DNA from: Siderastrea siderea
Taxonomy: Eukaryota > Cnidaria > Anthozoa > Scleractinia > Rhizangiidae
NCBI GenBank assembly: GCA_964030785.1
Contig: OZ034968.1
Span: forward strand, 58,438,299-58,502,298
Direction of reading: 5' to 3'
Length of the DNA: 64,000 nt
The notes below the pieces were generated by a model. That model was given only the letters and a program-made list of their open reading frames with translations. It was not told the DNA's origin and made no database searches. Of this stretch, positions 13,431 through 24,600 are shown one piece after another. The first letter of the stretch is position 1, and every line of letters starts with the position of its first letter. The position numbers and the translations under genes were made by a program.

Positions 13431-13757
13431 ATGGCGGCAATTGGCAATGTTCGAATTGTGGTTTGTCTTCTCTTGGATATTTGCAAGTGCTCTGCTATAA
13501 CAGAACTGTTGGAAACTGTTACTCATCTTTTAACTGGCTGTTTAAGATTTTATCCTTGCGCTAAACGCAACACGGCAGAGAACTTGATCGTCCGCTTTGA
13601 GGTTGCTTTGGATTCAGCTCGTTTGGTAAATTCGTTTGAGAGACACGATCAAGTGAACGCTGAGGAAATACCACATTTTGAATCACTGGTGAGACAGCTG
13701 CAAATCTTATTGAAACTGATGGGGAACGTTCGCAATAAGAGCAGTTTCATGTACCTC
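13431..13757 (+). CDS. possible first exon, unidentified protein
   Basis: An ATG in good context (aaacATGG) opens a frame that stays protein-like for about 100 codons: an N-terminal beta/helix (GNVRIVVCLLLDICK), a helix (AITELLETVTHLL), then VRFEVALDSARL and an acidic/leucine helix (HFESLVRQLQILLKL). A possible GT donor lies near 13725. The frame remains open to 14096, but the part beyond about 13780 runs into a MITE and should not be translated. The hydrophobic strand, helix and aromatic strand are faintly like the vWA-type start of Treslin or M1AP proteins, but I cannot support that name. No second exon was found. Confidence 0.3.
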
Positions 13758-13981
13758 AGTCACAAAAAGTGGTCATGTGTTATATTTGTTAGGAAATTTC
13801 AAAAAGTTATTGTTATTCCTCGCGAAGCGAGGATTAAAAATTTTTCGCGTGGGGATCGCGCGAGGATTGCTAAAGGGCGGTCAAATCTCGATCTGCCTCT
13901 ATCTTTTTCGAAGGTGTCCGCACAGTTGCCTAGCAACAAAGCCAAATCACGACCGCTGACAGTTGCGCACTCTCATGTTTC

Positions 13982-14307
13982 TTCAACCTCGTCCCCAGGG
14001 CCTTCTCTTCGTTCAAAATGGCGGTCGGAGAAACCCCTGGCCAAGGCTGCTGAAATACTCCACGAATCGTGGAGTATTTTGTCACGTGACGCATAATAAT
14101 ATGGCTTTTTTGGAGGTTGTTTCCAGCGTCTGGCGGCCCTGTTTATTTTCTGCAATTGGAAACCGTTATTCAAACAAAACGAAGACATTTCATCGAGTTT
14201 GTGTGAAAAAATTCCAACGAACTTTTGGAGCCACTTTGGCAGCCTTGGCCAGGGGTTTCTCCGACCGCCATTTTGAACGAGGAGAAGGCCCTGGAGACGA
14301 GGTTGAA
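13982..14307. mobile_element. MITE with ~65-bp TIRs
   Basis: 13982-14050 reads 'ttcaacctcgtccccagggc...aaaatggcggtcggagaaacc...' and its near-perfect reverse complement closes the unit at 14235-14307. The two arms differ at only a few bases. The short interior contains a smaller palindrome (actccacgaatcgtggagt, 14056-14074). There are no coding features. Confidence 0.8.
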
Positions 14308-14309
14308 CA

Positions 14310-17300
14310 CTTGCGTGCGGACATGTTTATTCATCGTCTCAAATTTAGCGCGTACAACGAAGGCGAAAGAGTCGGCGACAAACGGGTAGCGAACATCGTT
14401 TACCGGTAATAAGCTAGCGAGGAATAAATTGACTAAAGCCAACAGCAGGACAAACAGGAGACTGGAATATCACAGGCGAGAAATCTTAGAACGTAGACAA
14501 CTTAGTTTAAATTTAGCTTAATAGCACAGCGCTACTACAAAACGAGATTCCCCAACAACGCGAGAATCGATACAAGGTCTTCGAAATTATAACTCAGTCA
14601 CACCGATTGAATAGTGAGAATGAACTCAGCGGCTACAAATTAAACTCTTCGAGAAAATGTGTGCTAAAACCGATCAGGACCGGCGACACCGACTATCAAG
14701 TGCTTCGACAAAATGATTTTTTCAGAGTTAACGAGAGGCGACAAAAATACACGATCATCAAAATACTTTTGCTAGAATGCCTTTCCAACGGATGGTGACT
14801 GAACAGATTCAGTTATTTCCTCTGTCTACCATTATCTTTACTCTTGATGTACCAGTAATAATCAACATATAATTATTTTTCCAAGTATGTTCAAAACCAC
14901 AAATTACACAAGAGAAATTACTGGTAAATTATTTCACAGAGTAGGTTTCAATTCCCCAAACAGTGTATATTTGTGTATGAGCAGTAAAAGGAACTTGATT
15001 TTTAAGTTAAGGACGTTCCCGAGGAAATGTTTTTAAGAAATAATTCATATTGGATCAGTAAGAATTTATAAGAGTTTATGTTTTCCGTTTTGGATGTTGA
15101 CCCCGTTAATAGTTAAAAAGATAATAATATTCGGATGGTTCAGAAACGAAAATGTCTGTTCACAATTTGGATAGAAATGCACTTGCTCTGCTCCTAGCAA
15201 TTACCACTTAATGTGTAGTGGGGATAGGTACATACATGTAATCAGTATGTATTTGATGTGAAACGAAAATTACTGCTTAACATTAATTATTGATAATAAT
15301 TTCATGCTACATATAGTGACCAGCATCACGGCTCTGCTCGCAATGTACAAGCAAGCACCGAGTTCATGAGAATTGACATCCTGATCACCTTCAACATGAT
15401 TTGTCTATGTGAAAGTTACTTACTTCTGAAGGTTCCACATGCTATAATCTACATTCACCCTTTCCCTTAATTGGCCAATTAACTTGCTTTCCATACCAAT
15501 TGACCCTTTAAGCCCCAATGTAAACCTACAAATTCTCCTTACTGGTCTTCATACATTTCTTGTAGTACTAGTGCAGAGAAGTTCTTTCTACTAACATTAA
15601 CACTATTCATGTTTGGTGATCAATTCCTTAATTCTGATGACCAAATTAAAGCATTACTATTGTAGAGAGATGCTGATCACTGGGTCTTCAAGGGTTAATT
15701 TATTGTGACAGTTATCTAATCCAATTTTTATAGTATGTTGGGGGGAATGAATAAACTTGCTACCACATCAATATGAAACTCTGTGCTTTGTTTGCCATTA
15801 TTCTGGTTTAGTCTCATTTACAATTTTTGGCTGTAAACGAATAATTTTTTTAATGTGCCGCATCACTTTTCAGCAGAAGTAGACTCCTGCTATCTCAACC
15901 ATTCAAGGGAAATAATGAATTGTTTTAGCTATTGACACTTGTCAATACCCAGTAAATAGAATAAAAACTGAACAACAGCATCTAAAGGAAACGGACGGGT
16001 TAATGTTGGAGGTAACATGCGTGCGGCTCCAAGTTGGAATTTGAACTGCATTTCTGATAAACCTACTCTCACCCAACCAAAATAAACAGAAACACCACTA
16101 CATATTGTCTTGGACAACAGCAATTTACCTTATGTTAGAATACAACAGTTAGCTCAAATTACACCCGGAAACTCATACCCGGTTCCTATGCATTAGATTT
16201 TAGGATGACGGGATTGGATGCAAGTTACATGGAAGCGACTGGGAACCAGAATGTTGATCTAAACTCCCAATTCGGGACCATTGTGGCCACCCATCCACAC
16301 CTCCAGTTAAACCGAAATTCTATTCCTTCCCCACCCCTTGTGGTGCACCCTTGCCCGAGCTTCGCGAGGTTCTGCGAGTCACGTATTTCTAGTTATTATT
16401 TTATGGCATAAAACACGATACCTGTTAAGGTACAATTCATTATATGTAAAACATCCTAAGAATTACGTGAATGTGGAGTGCACTTTTGTTGTTATCATCA
16501 AGTTGACAAAGCACATTGACATATGAAGTAACTTGAACAAATCTTTTGTTACTAATTTTTACTGTTCAAACTTGCCTATCAATGAAATATACACGTTCAT
16601 TAAAACTTTTGAAACTAAGATAACTCCTTACAGCTATTTTCTGCACTCAGTTGGCCTTCATCAAGTTGAACTTTGGAATTGCATCAAGAGAAGAATCCCA
16701 TTAATTACAAGTGTGTAGATGTTTCTTCTTTGCAAATGTCGCAGTTGTGTCCCCAGTTGTGGTATCGGCGTCATGCTGATATCCACTTCTTTATATTTGT
16801 TAAATTAATTTGTCTAAATCAGATGTAGAATCTGGTATGGAAGTAAGATGACTTCCACTGGAAAATGACCCGTTTTTATCTCTACGCCACTGGAAGTTGT
16901 CCTGGAAACTAATAACATTCTTTTTGTGCACTTGTCACTGAAACCCCCATCACGGGAAAACTTGAGGCATTAGCTCAGGGCAAAAAATGAAGAAAGAGCC
17001 CCGCCTGTACTGAGGGGGAACATGTTAATCCTTGTGTAGAAGACCGCTCTCGTAAACACAACAGGGATTTTTGTTCATTTCTTTTTTTTGTGTGGAGCTC
17101 GGGTGCTTCTACACTTGCCTCAACAGTAATCCAGTAATCAACGGGGTGGATGATCTATTCCGTGACCCTTATGCCTGGCTATGCCGTGCTGATGAGTCCT
17201 AACAAGGACAAAACAGCTGTCCATGGCTGTCACTGCCCAGGTGATATGGCTGTGGAGTTGTGTTGTGTGCGGGGGGTACTCCCTATAGTAGGCTGTAAGG

Positions 17301-18525
17301 GGAGGCTCCGCCCGAAGGGGGAGCCTTTTTTAAGCTTGCATTATACTAAAGGGTAGGGAAAATTGCCATTTTAGTATATAAACAATTCTATTGTTTTGGC
17401 TTATCCTTGAGGTATAAGAAAGGGGTGCAATTTTGCTCCAGGTATATGAAAGGGGTGCCATATTGGTAAAAATTAGTATTTTAAAGAGTAAGGGTTTGAA
17501 TCTCTCGGCAGAGCCTCCCTGTATAAAAGTTTATTTAGTAACCCCCCCCCCCCCGGGGTTGTATGTCCATTTCCTTCAAATGGACCATCTTGAAGAGCAC
17601 ATTAGAGACTCTATCAAACATAAAATCTTTTCGAAATATTGTAACACAAAAAACATAGGCAACAGGTTCCATCAGCTGCCCCCTTGTACCACGGTGAGGG
17701 TGTGACTTTGCTTGTACCTCCGAGGGTAAGGTCTAAGCCCCTCTAACAGCTTGGATTTTTTAAAGAGTATGAAAAATTTTGGTGACCACTGCAAACAGAC
17801 TAGACTGTTTTATTGAATTTCTCCTCCTGTCACAAGCCCAATGTTAAAAGGGATTTGTGAAAGGAGAGGCTTTAAGACTTCTACGAACAAACTCTTCTAA
17901 AACACTTTAATTTGATGAGAAGATAATAGAGAACTTTAAAACAAACCTACTCAAGAGGGTTTACTCCAACAAATTTTTCCAGAAAAATGGTTCACAAGTG
18001 AAGTTCAAAGACAGGGTACAAGCCCTCCAACAAAAGCACAAAGAAAATAAATAATGGATGCTGCCTTTTGTAACACAATATCTTCCAACAGTGCCTAACT
18101 TAAAAGAAATCCTTGTGAACAAGTGATGGTAAAACAACCATTGCTCAGGGCAATATTTAAGGAACTGCCACTAAGATCAAAGAAAAGAAGGTGTTCCCTT
18201 AAAGATGTACTCATGACAGCAAAATTATTGTTTCGTTCAAAATATGAAATTAACAGCGTGAAATTAACCTAGTAATTATCTGCATTCATTGAGTTAACAA
18301 TTAAACATAACATGAACTTTTTTAAAATTATTTACACACGAATTTTGAGTAGCCAGAAAGGCTAATATCTCCGTGCAACAAAAAAACGTGAAAACAAAGA
18401 GAGAGAGAGAGAGAGAGAAAAAAGAAACTTATTTACTTAACAAATATCTAAAATAATTACCTAACATTTTGCATTGTTCATTGAAAAGAAACTGTTTCCA
18501 AAAGATGTTTAAAACTAGCAGTTAA
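14310..18525. other. intergenic, no recognised gene
   Basis: Only simple or dispersed repeats are visible. A 'cccgaagggggagcc' patch and 'aaaggggtgc' repeats occur at 17280-17480, a poly-C run at 17541-17555 and a (GA)n microsatellite at 18399-18420. Short open frames (for example 14607-14798, 16205-16411, 17150-17356) have no family signature or flanking splice logic. Confidence 0.35.
18399..18420. repeat. (GA)n microsatellite
   Basis: An uninterrupted GA dinucleotide run of about 22 bp, followed by poly-A. Confidence 0.9.
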
Positions 18526-18527
18526 AG

Positions 18528-18825
18528 TAGCCTCCTCCGCAGGCGTCTTTGTGGCTTTCTGGCGCCTTTACCTATTTTCGAGTCAAATTCGGAATTGGTT
18601 CTCCTCTGGTATCATTTTTTCACCGCCCGGGGCCTAGGGAGAAGAGAAGGGAAAAACGAGGGCGGGGGGGAGAGATTTCTTTTGCGCCCCTCCTCCGAAT
18701 TCTCTTCCGGTTCCGGTCTAGTGGCCTCAGTCTTCTCTCTTCCGTTGCGATAACAGCGGAGTTCATTCGCCGGATTCGTGCTTTCCCTCTTTTCCTCTTA
18801 TAAGAGATGCCTGCGGAGGAGGCTA
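18528..18825. mobile_element. ~300-bp MITE, TA target
   Basis: It is bounded by TAGCCTCCTCCGCAGGCGTC and its inverse GATGCCTGCGGAGGAGGCTA, with one mismatch in 20 bp. The outermost TA on both sides is consistent with a TA target duplication, as made by Tc1/mariner-type elements. The interior is GC-rich and non-coding. Confidence 0.75.
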
Positions 18826-19280
18826 GATATCATGGACAGTTTGTGAAACTCGCATTTCTTTTGCAGACTTTAGAGGCGAAAATTACAACAGAAATACATG
18901 CCAACGAAACGTAAAACTATTACATTTGTTAAACGAGAAAGTAATTTGTTTAACGGTAAGAGAAGGGAAAAAATACAATTTCGCGCCAAAATTGGAAGCG
19001 GCTACACTGGCGGGCGCTCGCGTGAGCTTTACGGACAGCGCTGAAACGTTTTTGGTTTCAAAATGGAGCCGAATTTTCCAAATTTCTTTCTTAACTTGGA
19101 CTTCCAAGTTTCAGAAAATGAAACTCCAAACAAAAGAATTAAATAAAATGGCAGATGAGGAGTTGGAGAAGAGAATTGACGACCAGAAAAGTGTAAATAC
19201 GTGTCGCTCTACAGCGCCTGACTGATCACGGTAACTGAAAAAAAAAACGCCGGGTTTTAGGACGAATTTGGGTACGGTAA

Positions 19281-19445
19281 ATACCTAATCGCACCTTTTT
19301 TGGTACGCTTCAGCAGCAGATCAAGCTCGTTTGGTCTCACCATGGGTATTTTGGCACGACTGCGTCTCGCCAAAATACGAACCATGGCTCGACCAAACTC
19401 GCCCGATATGCCGCCGAAGCGTACCAAAAAGGTACGATTAGGTAT
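19281..19445. repeat. 165-bp near-perfect hairpin
   Basis: The left arm (atacctaatcgcacc ... gtattttggc, 19281-19357) is followed after a short loop by its inverse (gccaaaatac ... ggtacgattaggtat, ending 19445). The arms differ at about ten positions clustered mid-arm. It is most likely a foldback MITE. A small-RNA precursor is conceivable but unsupported. Confidence 0.75.
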
Positions 19446-19450
19446 AAGTG

Positions 19451-20378
19451 CAAAATGATTTGCTACGTGGGTAGCCATGACCCGTGATTTTCAATTTCTA
19501 CTACTCGTGAAACGAGAATTGAGCTTTTAGTTTGAAATGTGATTTTTAATACAATGGGCAAGATGAAACGCGCGTTTTGATTGGTCTAGAGGAGTTTGTT
19601 ATAGTACAGACGCACGAATGACGCAGTGAGCCGCAAAATTCTGCGCGCAAATCATCAAAACGGAAATTTTTAAAAACATTTCTGAATTTGTGCGGGATAA
19701 CCGATACCAAAATTATATACAAAACAATAGATTCCATTTGGCTGTGGATATCGTTACTCTAGTAACACACAGTCGACGTGAAAACGTGGTAAAGGTGGTA
19801 AGAACATCAGTCACGCTACTCGCCTGCTGTTCGTAGCGTACTTCTTTGTTCTTACCACGTTTTGACGTCATTTGTGCGTTATCAAGGTACACACTCAAAT
19901 GGAATCTGTTTGGTAAAAGTCACCTAAAAAACGTTAAATTACTACATTATTTTCCGTAAAACGTGATCTGTACCCCACCACTTTTACACTGCTCTACAGC
20001 TCTAAAAATGCGGTCATCTTATGATTGCTAAAGGTCAGATTTTGGTGGCCTGTATGGAGTTCCACTGTATTCAGCATGTGATACGACAACAACTGAACAT
20101 TGATAAACAAATTTCATAAGTACGCGTGAACTCTAGCTACCCTAGGTCGTTAGGGACGGAATATGTAGACCTTAAAGTTCGCTTTAAGTGCACTGGAAAT
20201 TCTTTTGCCGTAGCATCATTGAGTTCGCATTCACCTTCTTCTTTTCCTACCACTGCGTTAAAATTCATCGACTTACACGATGGATTGGTTACCCATAAAA
20301 ACGCACAATGAATAAACGACGTCGTGAGTTGTTTGTAGATCACGTGATAGGCAGGGCCTTCTGCTCGTAAGTGATGAA
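19451..20378. repeat. dispersed repeat, copy 2
   Basis: This is the second copy of the block at 9600-10549, in the same orientation and very similar by eye. Its left edge abuts the 165-bp hairpin ending at 19445. Its right edge lies about 260 bp upstream of the first recognisable KANSL3 exon. It does not contain the missing 5' KANSL3 exons. Confidence 0.75.
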
Positions 20379-20638
20379 GTTCTGATGAAGTTTAATTTCA
20401 CTGGAACAGGCTTCCATAGCTTTCTAGATACATGGCATGCATTTTAGGTTACGTTACGAAGGTTAGTTTTTACATGTGATCATCTTAGAGACAAGTTCTT
20501 CTATGAAATTTATAAAATTGTATAGGGTTGGGTGTAATTTCCACGAATTTCTTCAAAAATAGATTGACTGTCCTTTGGACACTTAGATGTTACTAACAAT
20601 GTGTTACTTAATATTAGTTTTGTTTTTCTGTCTCTTAG

Positions 20639-20740
20639 GATACAAATTTGATGAAATGGCTTCACAGTACGCTGGTGGATGGTTTGAGCATTCCTTTGTT
20701 GGCTCGCTATCTTGATATTCTCCAGACCCTGCGAGCCAAA
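20639..20740 (+). CDS. KANSL3: KANSL3 exon (DTNLMKWLH...LQTLRAK)
   Basis: Acceptor tctcttag, donor AAA|gttagt. It has 34 codons, phase 0 at both ends. It matches the vertebrate WDTKLIQWLHTTLVETLSLP region. It is the most upstream exon I can identify. Confidence 0.85.
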
Positions 20741-21609
20741 GTTAGTCTAAATCTACTTTGTCCAGTTTAATTCACTTTAGACCAGTTCAAATGTGGCATT
20801 AATTTTAATTTTTTTCTGGTTTGTCGAAGTTTATTATTTAAAGTGGGCAGTGATGCGACTGTTGATAGAGACATTTTTTAATAATGCATCAGGATCGTGA
20901 ATTTGAATCGGCCTTTTTGCATATGTTTGGTGGAACTGTAAAATTCTAGTTCCCAATGAGTTCTGTTGGATACAAGCTTCACCAGTTTCAAGCCGCTGGA
21001 TTGATGTTAAAGGTTAAAATGTATCTCAGGTCAAAATGACTTCAAACTAGCTTGATTTGTATTTCCTTTGTTTTATAGTCATTCTCATCAAACTGAAAAA
21101 CAAAAAAAACAAAAATACAAATCAAACTAGTTTGAACTCATTCTGACCTAAAATTCATTTTAACCTACAACATTGGCATGGAGGAGTTCCAGTAGGGTGT
21201 ACTGGTTCCCCTTTATTCCTGCACTAGCAGATAAGAATTGAACAACTAGTTACACACTCATATGATAATCTCTTTATTTTAGGTTCCCACTGTTGTTGAT
21301 AGAATGCTTGTTCAGCCTACTAGTCAGCGGCGCGGACTGGCAGCCAGCTCAGAAGCCCTAAGCTTGCTTCTCAAGAGACCGTGGGATCCTGCCCATGGAC
21401 TGGTGACACAACATAAACAGGTATTAACTCTCTCCTAGGAAACATTTAATGTGTCCTCTGTTGAGATCTACCCCAAGGTTTTAAGTTGCTCTAAGGGGGC
21501 TTAAGTTACACTGTATTTTTTATGATTTGGTGGTTTGCAGCTGATGAAAGAGGAGAATAATAGTAATAATAATAATAATAATAGTAATGATAATAATAAT
21601 AATAATGAA

Positions 21610-21646
<37 letters not shown>

Positions 21647-24600
21647 TTATTTGTATGGCACTATTTTCACAGGTGACTCGGCGGTTAATAGCGCTTTACA
21701 GGAAGTATACATGCGTATTATGTTAATGATGCTTGCAATGTAATTAAACTACATGTACATGTAGTATTATAATTAAAAAAGAATTAATTACTTAACTAAC
21801 CCAGCTTATAAGCAGAATGACCTAAAGAAAAATTAAAGGTTGGTAATATACCAAGTACACACTATATGTGCTTAAAACATTTTTGTGATAAATCATTTTT
21901 CCCTTTTGTCTCAAGCGGAAACTTCCTGGGACACCATTGTTACTGGTTGTACCAAGTGGTCCCACAACAAGTATCAGTGCTGGAACGTCATCCAAGCGGG
22001 CTCGCTTCTGGCACAACCAACTGTCTGTCCTCGGCAAAGTTGTTCCTGTGACGATGCACACCAGTAAATATGCAGATAGTGGTGTATCCACAGTCAGTGT
22101 TTGGATCATATTATTGGTGCTGTTAGGATGAAAGTGCTTGAGGTACAGTTTGTGTAACAATGTTGAACCAGCCTTCTGGTTTGACAGTTCTTAGGTCAGA
22201 TTACCGGTACTTACATTTTCTTAGTGACCACTAGTGAGAGCCACCGCCTACCTCTGAAACCATGTCAGCCTAAGAAAACTCAAGTCTCAAACTGAGAGGA
22301 AGTTATATGAGGGCCCTGAAGGGGTAAAATGGGAACTGGGATTGGCCTGTTTTTGTCCTGGGAAAATGGGATTTAGGTCACTGGGACTGGGATTTGGTCA
22401 CTGGCAATGGGAGAAAAAATGTCAAAAATGGGAATGGGATAAATATTTTGTAACCATGACCAGTCGAGACATCACTTATTTCCTGGGGTTGAGACGTTAA
22501 AAATTGTTGAAGCATCTTGTTCGTGTCAATTTTTAGCATGTTTAGCCATCATGTTTTATTTTCCCCCGAATGGTCTCGATTGCGGTCAACGATATTTGTG
22601 TACAGCGGTGCGTGTAAAGCCAAAAGTCTACAGGGAATGCGTATTTCTCTGATACAAACACAACATGGCGGAAAAAACGGCGCTCTCGTGCAATACTCGC
22701 ACTGTTGTCAGGGTGGTAAAGGGGTTATGTGTGACGCGTGATTTGGGCAAAAATTAGCGCGTGACACTTGAAAGCAGCTCAAATATTGCCGTGATCCGTG
22801 AATTTGCAGTCTAGAGTGATGCGTGATCTCCTTATTTTAAAGACCGTGTTTCGTGATTCCGCCAGAAAATATTCGTGAAAACCGAAACTAACTTAGTTAC
22901 TAATAAATCAATTTACAACAGTGAGCCGGTAAAACAATCAATATGTAAATAAACGTGATGAATGTTGTTGATTCATTTCTGTAACATGTGACAAGTCAAT
23001 CAAATACATTTTAAATGATATCTAGCTTAATGTTAACTCGTTAACTCTAAACGTGTCTACATGTCTTCAGAGCCCAGCATGTCGAGTGCGACAACGCTAT
23101 AGCTAAAACAGAGTTCTAGTGTCATTCTTCCTGGCAAGGAGTCTGGACAAACCTCCAGCCACCCACGTTTAATATCCGGTATCCGAAAGGGATCATGAAG
23201 AAGTTCCACAATTTCAAGCAGCATTTGATTCAGTTTACGGGTCTCACTGACATTGCATTTAGCAAAGGTTTAGGAAAAACGTCGGCATTACCATTGCCCG
23301 TGTAGTAAAATTGCCAGTGTTATCGGGATGTAGACCTATTCTTTACGAATCCAGGAGGCGTGGAAACACGAGTTTCCAAATTTTATTGATAGGAATTCTG
23401 AATTCAATGAGCAGCCTAGGAGAGAAGGAGAAACGAACGAGGTTGTCAAATAGAGCATTGTCGTCCTACCAGTGAAGGTAAGAACAGTTCAATAAACTAA
23501 AATGTCTACGACATTCAGCTTAGGAGAGACACTTCGTTTGCGTTTCTTAAAGGACACTTTTAAGACTGATTTTGTTGAAAAAAGCGTTCTCTTGGCTCAT
23601 TTTATGCGCTTAAGGCCCTTTTTCCATACTCGAAGCTCCGCTAAAAAACTGTCTGTGTATTGAAAACCAAACACAAAGCAAGTAATTAGTCAATTAGGGA
23701 TTATGTTTTTGCAATGGTGTTCGTTAAACACGTGATTCGTGAAATGTTTCAAAAAACACACGTGATTCGTGATTTGAACGAAAATAGGCTCGTGATTCGT
23801 GATCGGGACCCCACTTTACCACCCTGTGTTGTCGTGGAAGTTAAGTACTTTTCTACTCAAAATGGTGTCATACACACCGAGAACTGTAAACTGGAATTAC
23901 CATTGGATTGTTCAACGACCAAGATGGAGAGGAATATTCGTGGAATTTGTGGCATAGAGGAATCGAGTAGACGAAGAGGATTTGCAGATTTTGCTGTCGA
24001 AGTGTTTTACATCGACTTCGACTCCCTCGAGCTTCTGAAGAAGTCTCTCAGCTCCATCAAAGCCAACATTCAAGACTTGTCACTATTTCCCGGCTACAAA
24101 ATGAGATTAAACATGGAGTCGCTCTTAACCCTTCACGTTGAAAATCAGCATGCCGTAACACATTTTAAGAGAGACACTTTTACATTGTACGAATATGCTG
24201 TCATGTTTGGCACATCAGTTGAAGAAGCAGTGAAAAGGGTTTCTAAGTGGGCAGCAGCGTACTACACACATCCAAATTCATATTACAAACTGCCAACATC
24301 ACATGCAGTTTCCTTACCTCGCATCAAAATTCGAAAGCCAACCTCACAGGAGATAACCGAAACGAGAAAGCTGAAATGAGGGCGTGGGCTAAAATGCATG
24401 GTAAATCCCTCAGACAACGAAATGTAAGACAAGATAACACAATGGACAGGGCGGGCACTTTGTCTCTGAACTTATATGAAAGTGAAACGGTCCTGAAACC
24501 AGTCAATTTAAATTCACTGAAAGCTGTAGAAAGAGTTCCAAGCGAAAGTGATGAGCCGCCTAATTCAAATGAGGATGTCAGTTTACTACCAAAGTCTCCT

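Noticed and set aside
13431..14096. A 221-residue gene
   Set aside because: The distal half of the frame is MITE sequence (TIR 13982-14307). Only the first ~100 codons were kept as a possible exon. Similarity to Treslin/M1AP was too faint to name.
21535..21726. Poly-asparagine protein
   Set aside because: A translation of an AAT microsatellite in a KANSL3 intron.
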